A program made the translations under genes and the position numbers. The notes below the pieces were generated by a model, which was not told the DNA's origin, did not search any database, and saw only the letters and a list, made by a program, of their open reading frames with translations. A stretch of 37,737 bases of DNA from contig JAJKHS010000075.1 in the NCBI GenBank assembly GCA_021154885.1, forward strand, positions 1 to 37,737, written 5' to 3'. Within the stretch, counting starts at the first letter, position 1; every line of letters starts with the position of its first letter. Source of the stretch: Thermoanaerobaculum sp. GTDB taxonomy: Bacteria; Acidobacteriota; Thermoanaerobaculia; Multivoradales; UBA5704. Below, one piece after another: positions 23,593 to 33,653 of the stretch.

Positions 23593-24617
23593 GCCGTTCG
23601 GCCGCGGGAACGGAGGCGAAGCCGGCCGCCCAGCTCCCGGAGCCGGGGCGGTTCTGGATCCGCTACGTCCCCCGCTCCTGGGAGCCGCCCGAGCGACCCT
23701 GGGTGAACCTGGCGGCGGGCGCCCTCGGCGAATGGGGGAGGGCGCCCAAGTCCCGGACCTCCGACCTCGCCGCCCTGGCGGACACGCCGCTCGACGACGT
23801 CCTCTATCTCCCGCCCGTGCCGGCGCGCCGGGCCGCGGCCCGCGACGAGATGGCCCGTGCCCGCCTGATGGCCGGCACGCCCGTGCTGGTGCAACTCCTC
23901 CCGGGCGACGAGTCGACCGTGCCGTCCGTGACCGGCGCGGCCTTCGTCTTCGACCTGCTGCCGGTCCTGCTGGACCGTGATCTGGGCCGGCTCCGCCGGC
24001 TGCCGGCGGGAGCCTCGGCGGTCTTCCCCCTGCTTCCCGGCGTCACCGATGATCCGGCCCTCTGGGAGCTGGCCTGCCGCGACCTGGCGGCGGCCGGGGT
24101 GCGCTGCGTCCAGGCCCTGGCGCCGGTCCTCGCGCCCGCCGACCGGCGGCGGCTGGCGGAGCGGTGGGGAGAGGAGGAGGCCTTCGAGGCTCTCTTCCAC
24201 CGTGAGCCCCCCGCCGAGCGCGACTTCGCCCGCCTGGCCCACCGCCACGGCCTGGAGCCGTTCCTCCCGCGGCCGCTCCCCCGCCCGCCGGTGCTCGGCG
24301 CCGGCAACCGCCGCATCGCCGGCGTCCTCGCCTTGGCGGCGGAGCTGTGGCTGCGCCTCGGCCGGCCGGTCGAGGCCGGACAGGCGCTCTACAAGGACGC
24401 CCGCTGGATCGATCGCAGCCCCTACGACCTCGAGGCCCTGGCCCGCGAGGGGAACCTGGGGGTGCTCCCCCTCGACGCCGCGAGCCGCGAGATCGTGGCC
24501 GAGCACGCCGAGACCGGCGGGTCGGAGCGCCTCGACCGACTGCTCGCCGAGTATCTGGCGCCGGACGCACCCGGCGCGGACGAACCCTGGAGGACCGACC
24601 ATGCCCAGTCAACTTAG
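23589..24617 (+). CDS. Conserved-looking cytoplasmic protein of unknown function
   Basis: A 342-residue protein from GTG at 23589, overlapping the ribE stop by 4 nt and the start of the next gene by 17 nt. It has no signal peptide or membrane helix. Visible features are a proline-rich N-terminus, RFWIRYVPRSWEPPERPW, and a middle with alternating strands and helices (PVLVQLLPGDES, AVFPLLPGVTDDPALWEL, VRCVQALAPVLAP) that could be a TIM-barrel-like fold. Coupling to ribE suggests co-expression. No motif allows a function; the adjacent outer-membrane protein gives no clear hint. Confidence 0.75.
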   Translation: MSRSAAGTEAKPAAQLPEPGRFWIRYVPRSWEPPERPWVNLAAGALGEWGRAPKSRTSDLAALADTPLDDVLYLPPVPARRAAARDEMARARLMAGTPVLVQLLPGDESTVPSVTGAAFVFDLLPVLLDRDLGRLRRLPAGASAVFPLLPGVTDDPALWELACRDLAAAGVRCVQALAPVLAPADRRRLAERWGEEEAFEALFHREPPAERDFARLAHRHGLEPFLPRPLPRPPVLGAGNRRIAGVLALAAELWLRLGRPVEAGQALYKDARWIDRSPYDLEALAREGNLGVLPLDAASREIVAEHAETGGSERLDRLLAEYLAPDAPGADEPWRTDHAQST

Positions 24618-25359
24618 AAAATTCGGCCGACGCATGAGACCTGAGCCGCTGCTCCTGGTTCTCTTTGTCTTCCTCGCCGCCGCGCCCGTCCGGGCCTCCT
24701 GGTCGGTGAGCCCGCGGGCCACCCGCGGCGACTTCGAGGCGTTCCACCGCCGCTTCAGCTCGGACGCCTACTTCTACCCGCGCCACGGCGCCGCACCCCT
24801 CGGCCTGCTGGGTTTCGAGGTGTACGCGGACGCGACCTACGAGGACAAGTTCGACGCCCAGTCGTTCAACACCACCGCGGTCGACGGCAGCTACACGGGC
24901 GGCTTCCTCTCCGTGGCACGGGTGGGAGCGCGCAAGGGGCTTCCCGGCGGGGTCGACCTGGGCCTCTCCTACGGCAAGGCCCTGGATGGCGACGTGAAGC
25001 TGATCTCCGGCGAAATCCAGTACGCCATCATCAACGGCGGCCTGCTCTCGCCGGCCCTCTCGGTGCGCGTCACCGGTACCCGCACGGTGAGCGCCGCGGC
25101 CTACGAGCTCAACCAGTACGGCGCCGACCTGCTGCTCTCCAAGGGCTTCACCGTGCTCACGCCTTACGTCGGGGCAGGCTTCGTCCGCAGCCAGGGGCGG
25201 CTCGCCCGCGGCGGCTCCCTGCCGTCCTTCGACGACACCGAGACGCACGCCGTGGCCTTCGCCGGCGTCCGGCTCAACCTGCTGCTGCCCAAGCTCGTTT
25301 TCGAGCTGGAGAAGGGCGAGGCCGTGCAAGGGGCCGTGCGGGTGGGATTCGGATTCTGA
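24601..25359 (+). CDS. Putative outer-membrane beta-barrel protein
   Basis: A 252-residue protein with an N-terminal signal peptide (hydrophobic LLLVLFVFLAAAPVRA, cleavage expected after RA-S near residue 33). The mature part is made of alternating amphipathic strands such as LGFEVYADATYEDKF, GVDLGLSYGKAL and VTPYVGAGFVRSQ. It ends in a strand whose last residue is Phe (VRVGFGF), the usual recognition signal for the BAM complex. These features indicate a small outer-membrane barrel. The ATG at 24601 lies inside the previous gene; an internal ATG at 24634 is an alternative nearer the hydrophobic core. Ligand or role is unknown. Confidence 0.8.
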   Translation: MPSQLRKFGRRMRPEPLLLVLFVFLAAAPVRASWSVSPRATRGDFEAFHRRFSSDAYFYPRHGAAPLGLLGFEVYADATYEDKFDAQSFNTTAVDGSYTGGFLSVARVGARKGLPGGVDLGLSYGKALDGDVKLISGEIQYAIINGGLLSPALSVRVTGTRTVSAAAYELNQYGADLLLSKGFTVLTPYVGAGFVRSQGRLARGGSLPSFDDTETHAVAFAGVRLNLLLPKLVFELEKGEAVQGAVRVGFGF

Positions 25360-25374
25360 TACTTTGGACAGCCG

Positions 25375-26427
<1,053 letters not shown>

Positions 26428-26434
26428 CGCGGCC

Positions 26435-26809
26435 TTACAGCCGCGCCACCAGGTCGATCTCCACCAGGGCGTTCTTCGGCAGGCCCGCCACCTGCACCGT
26501 GGAGCGCGCCGGCCGGTGGTCGCCCATCGCTTCGCCATAGATGGCGTTGAGCTTGGGGAAGTCGGCGAGGTCGGCGACGAAGACCGTGGCCTTGACCACG
26601 TTGGCGAAGGTGCAGCCGGCCGAGGCCAGCACCGCCTTCAGGTTCTTCAGCGTCTGCCGCGCCTGGGCCTCGAAGCCGCCCGGCACCAGCTCGCCGGTGG
26701 CCGGGTCGATCCCCACCTGGCCCGAGGTGTAGAGCCAGCCGTCGACCTCGACGGACTGGGAGTAGGGTCCGATCGCTTGGGGGGCGTCGTTCGTGTGATG
26801 GAATCGCAT
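26435..26809 (-). CDS. ridA: RidA-family enamine/imine deaminase
   Basis: RidA proteins hydrolyse reactive enamine/imine intermediates such as 2-aminoacrylate formed by PLP enzymes. The 124-residue protein has the start HHTNDAPQAIGPYSQSVEV, the middle LYTSGQVGIDP, and the catalytic-arginine region GDHRPARSTVQVAGLP. The arginine that contacts the substrate carboxylate is present (PARST). It follows hpt by 17 nt in the same direction and converges with threonine aldolase, itself a PLP enzyme. Confidence 0.95.
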   Translation of the reverse strand: MRFHHTNDAPQAIGPYSQSVEVDGWLYTSGQVGIDPATGELVPGGFEAQARQTLKNLKAVLASAGCTFANVVKATVFVADLADFPKLNAIYGEAMGDHRPARSTVQVAGLPKNALVEIDLVARL

Positions 26810-26826
26810 CGTAAGTCGAATCCTTT

Positions 26827-27363
26827 CTAGGAAGGCGACGGTACGTCCGGCGCGTCCTCGTCCAGCACCGCGATGTAGGGGAGGTTGCGGTAGTGCTCGT
26901 CGAAGTCGAGCCCGTAGCCCACCACGAAGAGCTTCTCGATCTCGAATCCCCGGTAATCGATCTTCACCTCCACCTCCCGGGCCGCCGCCTTGTCCAGCAG
27001 GGCGCAGAGGCGGACGCTCCTGGCGCCGCGGAAGCGCAGCAGGTCGAGGATGGTGCGCAGCGTGTAGCCGGTATCGACGATGTCCTCGATGAGCAGGACG
27101 TCCTTGCCGCGGATCGACAGGTCGAGGTCCTTGCGGATGCGCACCTCGCCCGGGCTGGTCGAGGAGCCGTAGCTCGACGTCTGGAAGAAGTCGATGGCGA
27201 GCGGCACTTTCAGGCGTTTCAGCAGGTCCACCATGAAGAAGACGGAGCCCTTGAGCACGCCGATGCAGACCAGCCGGTCGCTCGCGGCGTAATCGCGGTC
27301 GATCTCCGCCGCCAGCTCCGCGATCCGCCTTTCGAGATCCTCCTGGGGAATCAGGATGCGCAC
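26827..27363 (-). CDS. hpt: Hypoxanthine(-guanine) phosphoribosyltransferase
   Basis: Salvages hypoxanthine or guanine with PRPP to IMP or GMP. The 178-residue protein shows the PRPP-binding signature VLLIEDIVDTGYTL, the N-terminal GVLKGSVFFMVDLL loop, the flexible SSYGSSTSPGEVR loop and the C-terminal FVVGYGLDFDEHYRNLPYI. The start is taken as GTG at 27363 (RILIPQEDLERRI follows). It has AAGGA at a normal distance on the minus strand, and homologues start near here; a 60-nt in-frame extension upstream is open but unlikely. It forms a two-gene operon with ridA. Confidence 0.95.
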   Translation of the reverse strand: MRILIPQEDLERRIAELAAEIDRDYAASDRLVCIGVLKGSVFFMVDLLKRLKVPLAIDFFQTSSYGSSTSPGEVRIRKDLDLSIRGKDVLLIEDIVDTGYTLRTILDLLRFRGARSVRLCALLDKAAAREVEVKIDYRGFEIEKLFVVGYGLDFDEHYRNLPYIAVLDEDAPDVPSPS

Positions 27364-27464
27364 GCTTGTTTTCCTTTCGGTTTTCCTTTTGGATGGGCTT
27401 GGCGTAATATCCTCACAGCTCAATGTGACTTTGCTTCTGCCGAAGCCGGCGACAGGTTTCTCCC

Positions 27465-29063
27465 ATGACGACCGTCCAGGAACTGAGTGTCCTCCACCGC
27501 CGTTACGCCGACACCTCGCACCGCTTCCGGGCCAGTTGGACCTTCCACCAGTTCCTGCAGAGCCTGGGCAAGACCCTCCTGCAACGGGTGGAAGATCCCC
27601 ACTCGACGGAGTTCCAGGACCTCTATACCGGTCTCAAAGAGATCTCCCAGAGCCTGAACGCCTCCGAGAGCGAACGCATCCGCCACCGGCTGGAGGCGAT
27701 CGACCGCCGGCTGACGGACCTCATCCGCGAGCTCAGCGAGGAGGATACCAAAGTCACCCCCGACTTGCTCCGGCAGTTCTTCCGCCGGGTCAAGAACTAC
27801 GACGAGAAGATCCTCTCCCAGCTCGTGCGCTTCTACCTCTACGCCCATGCCGGCGGCGGCTCCTGGCCCTCGGAGCGGCTGGACAAGGTGGACTTCCTAC
27901 TCGCCCGCCTCTCCGAGGAGATGGACGATCGCACGGGCGAGCTGGTGCTGCGCAGCCACCACCGCCTGAACGAGGTCTTCCAGGGGATCTGGACCCAGCT
28001 CGGCGAGCCCCCTCCCGGCGACCAGGCCGCCGAGGAGCGGCGGGCGGAGATCGACGCCGTGCGCCACGAGATGGCGGCCGTGGAGAGCCTCGACCATCTC
28101 AACGAGAGCGGCCTCATCCGCCGCTACCGCGATCTCAAGCACGGCCTGGGCACCTGGTATTTCTACCCCGACCTGCTGCTCCCCATCCAGGAGACCAACC
28201 TGGTCTTCAAGGCGCGCATCCACAAGCTCTATCGCCAGGAGGAGCAGCGCATCATCGCCGAGTACCAGCGGGTCTTCGAGCTCGAGCGCGAGGTGCCGTT
28301 CGACACCGAGCTCGACCGCGAGCTGGGGGAGTTCCGCGAGGAGATCGAGCGCTTCGAGAAGCAGCTCCAGCGCGAGGAGTTCCGCCTCGGCGACATCGCC
28401 CTCATCCGGCAGCGCGTCAAGCAGCTCCTGCCGCGCCTCGCCGCCGGCCGCGCCGGCACCGTCGACACCCTCGGCCGCTCCGCCGGCCATCCGCCCACCG
28501 CCGACACCGGCGAGATCACCCTGCAACGGGCGGGGGCCGCCGCTTCGACGCCGCTCAAGTCGCACGAGGAGCTGCTGGGGGACCACTACCGCCGGGTGGT
28601 CGAGGCCCTGCGCGACGTCAATCCGCCGGACCTGGCGCCCGAGCGGGTGATCCTGAAGCCCGAGGTCTTCGCCCTGCGCATCGAGGTGCGGGAGGTGGAG
28701 GCCTACCGCCGGGTCTTTGGCAAGGGGAACGCCGACCGCGAGCTGGAGCAGTTCCTGCTCGAGTCGGCGGCCCTGCGCGTGCGCATCAACGAGGAGGCGC
28801 ACGAGATCGCCAGCCTGCTCGACGAGACCTCCGTCACCGGCGACTCCGTGGTCTTCGCCCGCGCCCGGCTGACGGCCCGCGCCGCCGATGCCTACCTCTG
28901 GCGCTTCAATCACGTCCTCAACGAGCTGATGCTCGGCGGCGACCTGGGCGAGTGCCGGCAGGTGCAGCTCCTGCGCATGCGGCTCATGCGCGACTACTCC
29001 GGCCTCTGGCTGCTCGCCTTCAAGCCGCTCTACAAGCGCCTCCCCGCCGGCACGCTGGCCTGA
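27465..29063 (+). CDS. Large helical protein of unknown function
   Basis: A 532-residue protein without signal peptide or membrane segment. It is strongly charged and largely helical, with coiled-coil-prone stretches around residues 60-100 (SESERIRHRLEAIDRRLTDL) and 255-310 (EEQRIIAEYQRVFELEREV). An Ala/Gly-rich probable linker lies near residues 330-365, before a C-terminal helical part. It is transcribed divergently from hpt across a 100-bp gap. The upstream gap contains TATCCT (27408-27413), nine nt before an ATG that is followed at once by TGA. No family motif is recognised. A structural or scaffold role is only a guess. Confidence 0.75.
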   Translation: MTTVQELSVLHRRYADTSHRFRASWTFHQFLQSLGKTLLQRVEDPHSTEFQDLYTGLKEISQSLNASESERIRHRLEAIDRRLTDLIRELSEEDTKVTPDLLRQFFRRVKNYDEKILSQLVRFYLYAHAGGGSWPSERLDKVDFLLARLSEEMDDRTGELVLRSHHRLNEVFQGIWTQLGEPPPGDQAAEERRAEIDAVRHEMAAVESLDHLNESGLIRRYRDLKHGLGTWYFYPDLLLPIQETNLVFKARIHKLYRQEEQRIIAEYQRVFELEREVPFDTELDRELGEFREEIERFEKQLQREEFRLGDIALIRQRVKQLLPRLAAGRAGTVDTLGRSAGHPPTADTGEITLQRAGAAASTPLKSHEELLGDHYRRVVEALRDVNPPDLAPERVILKPEVFALRIEVREVEAYRRVFGKGNADRELEQFLLESAALRVRINEEAHEIASLLDETSVTGDSVVFARARLTARAADAYLWRFNHVLNELMLGGDLGECRQVQLLRMRLMRDYSGLWLLAFKPLYKRLPAGTLA

Positions 29064-29144
29064 TGGGCCTGATCGTCTGAGCGCAGTCCCGGATGCGGTC
29101 CCGGGAATTCGGCACTCCTGTCCAGGACTTATCCTTGAAAGCCA

Positions 29145-29175
29145 CGACCGGGCCGAGGGAGCGACGGCCCGGTCG
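29145..29175. promoter_or_regulatory. Perfect 10-bp inverted repeat, candidate operator of the RND efflux operon
   Basis: CGACCGGGCC (29145-29154) and GGCCCGGTCG (29166-29175) flank an 11-nt spacer. The right half covers the -35 position relative to the TAGAAT at 29191-29196. A repressor of TetR or MarR type is a usual regulator of such pumps, but none is encoded in the window. A hairpin acting on the transcript from the upstream gene is the alternative reading. Confidence 0.5.
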
Positions 29176-29190
29176 GCATCGTCGATCGGA

Positions 29191-29196
29191 TAGAAT
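29191..29196 (+). promoter_or_regulatory. -10 box of the RND efflux operon
   Basis: TAGAAT, the same hexamer as in the YefM promoter, sits 15 nt after the inverted repeat and 85 nt before the adaptor start. No consensus -35 is seen, consistent with a regulated promoter. Confidence 0.4.
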
Positions 29197-29281
29197 GGGA
29201 GTTCGGTTTTCGCCGGCGCAGAGGCAACCTCGCCCCTGGAAATTCGTATTGCTGAAGCTGGTACAAGGGAGACTCGCCGTC

Positions 29282-30418
29282 ATGAAGAAACGCATGTTCC
29301 TGATGCTCCTTGCGGTGGCCGTCTTCGTCGCGGCCCTCGGCACTGTCAAGGCCCGTCAGATTCGAGGGGCCATGGCGCAGCACGCGTCCTTCCAGCCCCC
29401 TCCGGAATCCGTGACCACCACCGTCGCACGGCAGGAGGAGTGGCCGGCGACGGTGAGCGCCATCGGCACGGTGACCGCCGTGCAGGGCGTCACCGTCAGC
29501 GCGGACCTGCCCGGCGTCGTCGAGAAGATCAACTTCGAGTCCGGCCGGATGGTGCGGGCGGGCGATGTCCTCGTGCAGTTGGACTCCCGGCAGGAGGCTG
29601 CACAACTGGTCGCTGCCGAGGCGGCGCGCGACCTCTCCCGCCTCAACCTCGACCGCATGAAGGGCCTGAAGGAGGGCGGCGTCATCGCCGTGGCGGACTA
29701 CGACCGCGCCGCGGCCGACTTCAAGCAGGGGGACGCCAAGGTGGGGGAGATCCACGCCACCCTCGCGCGCAAACTGATCCGGGCGCCGTTCTCGGGGCTC
29801 CTGGGCATCCGCCAGGTCAACCTCGGCCAATATCTCGCCGCCGGCGCGCCCATCGTGCCGCTCCAGTCGCTCCATCCGATCTACGTGAACTTCTCCGTGC
29901 CGCAGCAGGAGGTGGCCCGCCTGCGGCCCGGCGCCGGCGTGCGTATTTCCGCTGCGGGGGCCGCAGGGGCCGAGAGCGTCGAGTCCGCAGGCAAAATCAC
30001 GGCCGTGGATTCGATCGTCGATCCGGCCACCCGCAACGTCCAGATCCAGGCCACGTTCGCCAACGCGGACGGCCGGTTGCGCCCCGGCATGTACGTCGAC
30101 ACCCGGGTCGCCCTGGGGGCGAGCCGGCCGGTCCTCGTGCTGCCCGCCTCCGCAATCAGCTACGCCCCCTACGGCGATTCGGTGTTCCTCGTCGAGGACG
30201 TCAAGGGCCCTACGGGTAAGTCCTACCGCGGCGTGCGCCAGCAGTTCGTGAAGCTCGGCGGCACGCGCGGCGATCAGGTGGCGGTCGTCTCCGGCGTCAA
30301 GCCCGGCGAAGAGGTGGTCACCTCGGGCGTCTTCAAGCTCCGCAACGGCGCCGCCGTTCAGGTGAACAACAAGATTCAACCCGCGAACAACCCGGCGCCG
30401 CGGCCGGAGGACAGCTAG
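29282..30418 (+). CDS. RND efflux periplasmic adaptor (membrane fusion protein)
   Basis: Links the inner-membrane pump to an outer-membrane channel. The 378-residue protein starts with a membrane anchor or signal segment (MFLMLLAVAVFVAALGTV). It continues with a lipoyl-type half (VSADLPGVVEKINFESGRMV) and a helical hairpin (residues about 95-160). The second lipoyl half is RAPFSGLLGIRQVNLGQYL, followed by the beta-barrel and membrane-proximal domains (RPGMYVDTRVALG). There is no lipobox cysteine. The ATG at 29282 was chosen because the anchor starts there; a longer in-frame ORF upstream crosses the promoter region. It precedes the pump gene by 10 nt. Confidence 0.95.
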   Translation: MKKRMFLMLLAVAVFVAALGTVKARQIRGAMAQHASFQPPPESVTTTVARQEEWPATVSAIGTVTAVQGVTVSADLPGVVEKINFESGRMVRAGDVLVQLDSRQEAAQLVAAEAARDLSRLNLDRMKGLKEGGVIAVADYDRAAADFKQGDAKVGEIHATLARKLIRAPFSGLLGIRQVNLGQYLAAGAPIVPLQSLHPIYVNFSVPQQEVARLRPGAGVRISAAGAAGAESVESAGKITAVDSIVDPATRNVQIQATFANADGRLRPGMYVDTRVALGASRPVLVLPASAISYAPYGDSVFLVEDVKGPTGKSYRGVRQQFVKLGGTRGDQVAVVSGVKPGEEVVTSGVFKLRNGAAVQVNNKIQPANNPAPRPEDS

Positions 30419-30428
30419 AGGACGCGCG

Positions 30429-33400
30429 ATGAAGCTGACCGATCTTTTCATCCGCCGGCCCGTCCTGGCCGTGGTGGTCAACCTGGTGATCCTGATCGCC
30501 GGCCTGCAATCCATCCGTTCGCTCACCGTGCGGCAATATCCGCGCACCGACGTGGCGGTGATCAACGTCACCACCGCCTACGTGGGCGCCAACGCCGCCC
30601 TGGTGCGCGGCTTCATCACCACGCCGCTCGAGCGGGTGATCGCCAGCGCCGACGGCATCGATTACATGGAGTCGTCGAGCGCGCAGGGCGTGAGCACCAT
30701 CACCGTGCACCTGAAGCTCAACTTCGACACCAACGCCGCCCTCACCCAGATCCAGGCCAAGGTGGCGCAGGTGCGCAACAACCTGCCGCCCGAGGCCGAG
30801 GCGCCGGTCATCTCGCTGGAGACCGCGGACAGCCAGTTCGCGGGCATGTACCTCAGCTTCTCCTCCCGCGACCTCGATCAGAATCAGATCACCGATTACC
30901 TGGTGCGCGTGGTGCAGCCGAAGCTCACCGCCATCAGCGGCGTGCAGCGCGCCGACATCTTCGGCGATCGCACCTTTGCCATGCGCATCTGGCTCAAGCC
31001 CGACCGCATGGCCGCCCACGGCATCTCGCCGTCCCAGGTGCGCGACGTGCTGGCGGCCAACAATTACCTCTCCGCCCTGGGCCGGACCAAGGGTTCGATG
31101 GTGTCCGTGAACCTGGTCGCCAACACCGATCTCAAGACGCCCGAAGAGTTCCGCCAGATCGTGGTCAAGGAGGAGAACGGCGTCGTCGTGCGGCTCGGCG
31201 AGATCGCCGACGTGGTGCTCGGCGCTGAGAATTACGATCAGGACGTCCGTTTCAACGGCGAGACCGCCGTCTTCATGGGCCTCTGGGTGCTACCCACCGC
31301 CAACACCCTGGACGTGATGACCCGGGTGCGCGAGGCCATGCCGGGGATTCAGGCGCAGTTGCCGGCCGGGATGAAGGCCGGCATCCCCTACGACTCGACG
31401 GTGTACATCCGGGACTCCATCCGCGAAGTGCTCAAGACGCTCACCGAAACCCTGCTCATCGTGGTGCTGGTGATCTTCCTCTTTTTGGGCTCGATGCGCT
31501 CGGTGATTATTCCCGTGGTGGCGATCCCCATCTCGCTCATCGGCGCCGTCTTCCTCATGCAGGCGGCCGGCTTCACGATCAACCTGCTGACCCTGCTCGC
31601 CATCGTGCTTTCCGTCGGCCTCGTGGTGGACGACGCGATCGTCATGGTGGAGAACGTCGAGCGCCACCTGCACGAAGGCAAGAGCCCCTTCCAGGCGGCC
31701 CTCGACGCCGCCCGCGAGCTGGTGGGACCGATCATCGCCATGACCATCACCCTGGCGGCGGTGTACACGCCGGTCGCCATCCAGGGCGGCCTCACGGGCT
31801 CGCTGTTCCGCGAGTTCGCCTTCACCCTCGCCGGCGCGGTGATCGTCTCCGGCGTGGTGGCGCTCACCCTGTCGCCGATGATGGGCTCGAAGCTGCTGCG
31901 CGCCGGCGACACCGAGCGCGGCTTCGCCGGCTTCATCAACCGGCGATTCGAAAGCGTCCGCAACGCCTACACGCGGCTGCTGGAAGGGACGCTCAAGTAC
32001 CGGCCCGTCGTCCTCACCTTCTGGGTGACCGTCATCCTGCTGCTGGTGCCGTTCTATCTGTTCTCGCAAAAAGAGCTGGCGCCGGCGGAAGACCAGGGCA
32101 TCGTCTTCGGGATCATCCAGGCTCCCGCCAACTCGACCCTCGACCAGACCAAGCTCTTCTCGGACGAGATCTACAAGACTTTCCTCTCCTTCCCCGAGAC
32201 CGAGGCCACCTTCCAGATCGTCTTCCCCACGGGAGGCTTCGCGGGCATGGCCGTCAAGCCGTGGAGCGAGCGCAAGAAGTCGAGCGCCGAGCTCCAAGTG
32301 GAGGTCTCGGCCAAGCTGTCGCAGATCGCGGGTCTGCGAGTCATCCCGATCACCCCGCCCGCCCTGCCCGGCGGTGGCGGCGGGCTCCCCGTCGACTTCG
32401 TGATCGCCTCCACGGCCGAGCCCCAGCAACTCGTCGAGATCGCCAACCAGCTCGTGCAGAAGGCCTTCGCGAGCGGCCAGTTCATGTTCGCGGACACCGA
32501 CCTGAAGTTCGATCAGCCGCAGGCCGAGGTCGTCTTCGATCGCGACAAGCTGCGCTCCCAGGGCGTCGACCTTGCGCAGGCCGGCCGCGACCTCTCGACG
32601 CTCCTGGGCGGCAACTTCGTCAACCGGTTCAGCATCCAGGGCCGGAGCTATAAAGTGATTCCGCAGGTCAAGCGTAGCGAGCGACTGACGCCCGATCAAC
32701 TGCGGGACGTCTACGTCACCGGCGCCGGCGGCAAGCTGGTGCCGCTCTCGACCTTCGCCACCCTGCGCACCACCACCGAGCCGCGCGAGCTCAAGCGCTT
32801 CCAGCAGCTCAACGCCGTGCGCATCCAGGGCGCGATTCCGCCGGGGGTGCCGCTCGACCAGGCGCTGCGCTTCCTCGAAGACGAGGCGAAGAAGATCCTG
32901 CCCCAGGGCTACACCGTCGACTACTCCGGCGAGTCGCGGCAGCTCCGGGTCGAAGGCGGCAAGTTCCTCGGCACCTTCCTGCTCTCGGCGATCCTGATCT
33001 ATCTCGTGCTCGCGGCGCAGTTCGAAAGCTTCCGCGATCCATTCATCATCCTCGCCGGCTCCGTGCCCCTGGCGCTGGCCGGCGCCCTGCTCTTCTCCTT
33101 CCTGGGCTTCACCTCGCTCAACGTCTACAGCCAGGTGGGATTGATCACCCTGGTCGGCCTGGTGGCGAAGAACGGAATCCTGATCGTTCAGTTCGCGAAC
33201 CACCTGCAGGAGACGGGGCTGGAGAAGCTGGGGGCCGTCGTCGAGGCGGCCACCACGCGTCTGCGTCCGATCCTGATGACCACCGCGGCCACCGTGGTGG
33301 GACACCTGCCGCTGGTCTTCGCCCACGGCCCGGGAGCCGGCGCGCGCAACAGCATCGGCATCATGCTGGTGAGCGGCATGATCATCGGCACGCTGTTCAC

Positions 33401-33512
33401 CCTCTTCGTCGTGCCGTCCATCTACGTGTTGGTGGCGCGGACGCACCGGACCGAAGCGGTGGAGGAGCGCGAGGCGGAAGCCGGCACGGACGCGACGCCG
33501 GCGCCCGTATAG
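30429..33512 (+). CDS. RND-family multidrug efflux transporter (AcrB/MexF type, HAE1)
   Basis: A 1027-residue proton-driven exporter. It has the N-terminal FIRRPVLAVVVNLVILIAGL helix, a porter-domain loop, and helices 2-6 starting ETLLIVVLVIFLFLGSMRS. The TM4 motif LSVGLVVDDAIVMVENVERH carries the paired aspartates that relay protons. A second loop (residues about 560-860) and a C-terminal helix set with AGSVPLALAGALLFSFLGF and GLVAKNGILIVQF follow. Length and layout match the hydrophobe/amphiphile efflux-1 group. SD-like AGAGGA lies before the ATG. No outer-membrane factor follows, so the pump presumably shares a TolC-like channel from elsewhere. The substrate cannot be predicted. Confidence 0.96.
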   Translation: MKLTDLFIRRPVLAVVVNLVILIAGLQSIRSLTVRQYPRTDVAVINVTTAYVGANAALVRGFITTPLERVIASADGIDYMESSSAQGVSTITVHLKLNFDTNAALTQIQAKVAQVRNNLPPEAEAPVISLETADSQFAGMYLSFSSRDLDQNQITDYLVRVVQPKLTAISGVQRADIFGDRTFAMRIWLKPDRMAAHGISPSQVRDVLAANNYLSALGRTKGSMVSVNLVANTDLKTPEEFRQIVVKEENGVVVRLGEIADVVLGAENYDQDVRFNGETAVFMGLWVLPTANTLDVMTRVREAMPGIQAQLPAGMKAGIPYDSTVYIRDSIREVLKTLTETLLIVVLVIFLFLGSMRSVIIPVVAIPISLIGAVFLMQAAGFTINLLTLLAIVLSVGLVVDDAIVMVENVERHLHEGKSPFQAALDAARELVGPIIAMTITLAAVYTPVAIQGGLTGSLFREFAFTLAGAVIVSGVVALTLSPMMGSKLLRAGDTERGFAGFINRRFESVRNAYTRLLEGTLKYRPVVLTFWVTVILLLVPFYLFSQKELAPAEDQGIVFGIIQAPANSTLDQTKLFSDEIYKTFLSFPETEATFQIVFPTGGFAGMAVKPWSERKKSSAELQVEVSAKLSQIAGLRVIPITPPALPGGGGGLPVDFVIASTAEPQQLVEIANQLVQKAFASGQFMFADTDLKFDQPQAEVVFDRDKLRSQGVDLAQAGRDLSTLLGGNFVNRFSIQGRSYKVIPQVKRSERLTPDQLRDVYVTGAGGKLVPLSTFATLRTTTEPRELKRFQQLNAVRIQGAIPPGVPLDQALRFLEDEAKKILPQGYTVDYSGESRQLRVEGGKFLGTFLLSAILIYLVLAAQFESFRDPFIILAGSVPLALAGALLFSFLGFTSLNVYSQVGLITLVGLVAKNGILIVQFANHLQETGLEKLGAVVEAATTRLRPILMTTAATVVGHLPLVFAHGPGAGARNSIGIMLVSGMIIGTLFTLFVVPSIYVLVARTHRTEAVEEREAEAGTDATPAPV

Positions 33513-33557
33513 GATGGGTGGTGTCTCCATGGGGGCGAGCAGACACGGCAAGCCACG

Positions 33558-33591
33558 CGCCAGGGGGCAACCCGCCTCTACCTCCCTGGCG
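33558..33591 (+). terminator. Hairpin after the RND operon
   Basis: CGCCAGGG (33558-33565) pairs with CCCTGGCG (33584-33591) around an 18-nt loop, 45 nt after the pump stop. No strong T-tract follows. It is directly followed by a duplicated GGCGTCAA. Confidence 0.4.
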
Positions 33592-33653
33592 TCAATCGTT
33601 GGCGTCAAGCCGTCACCAGGTGAAACCTGCCGCGCTCGAGTAGCAAGGCACCG

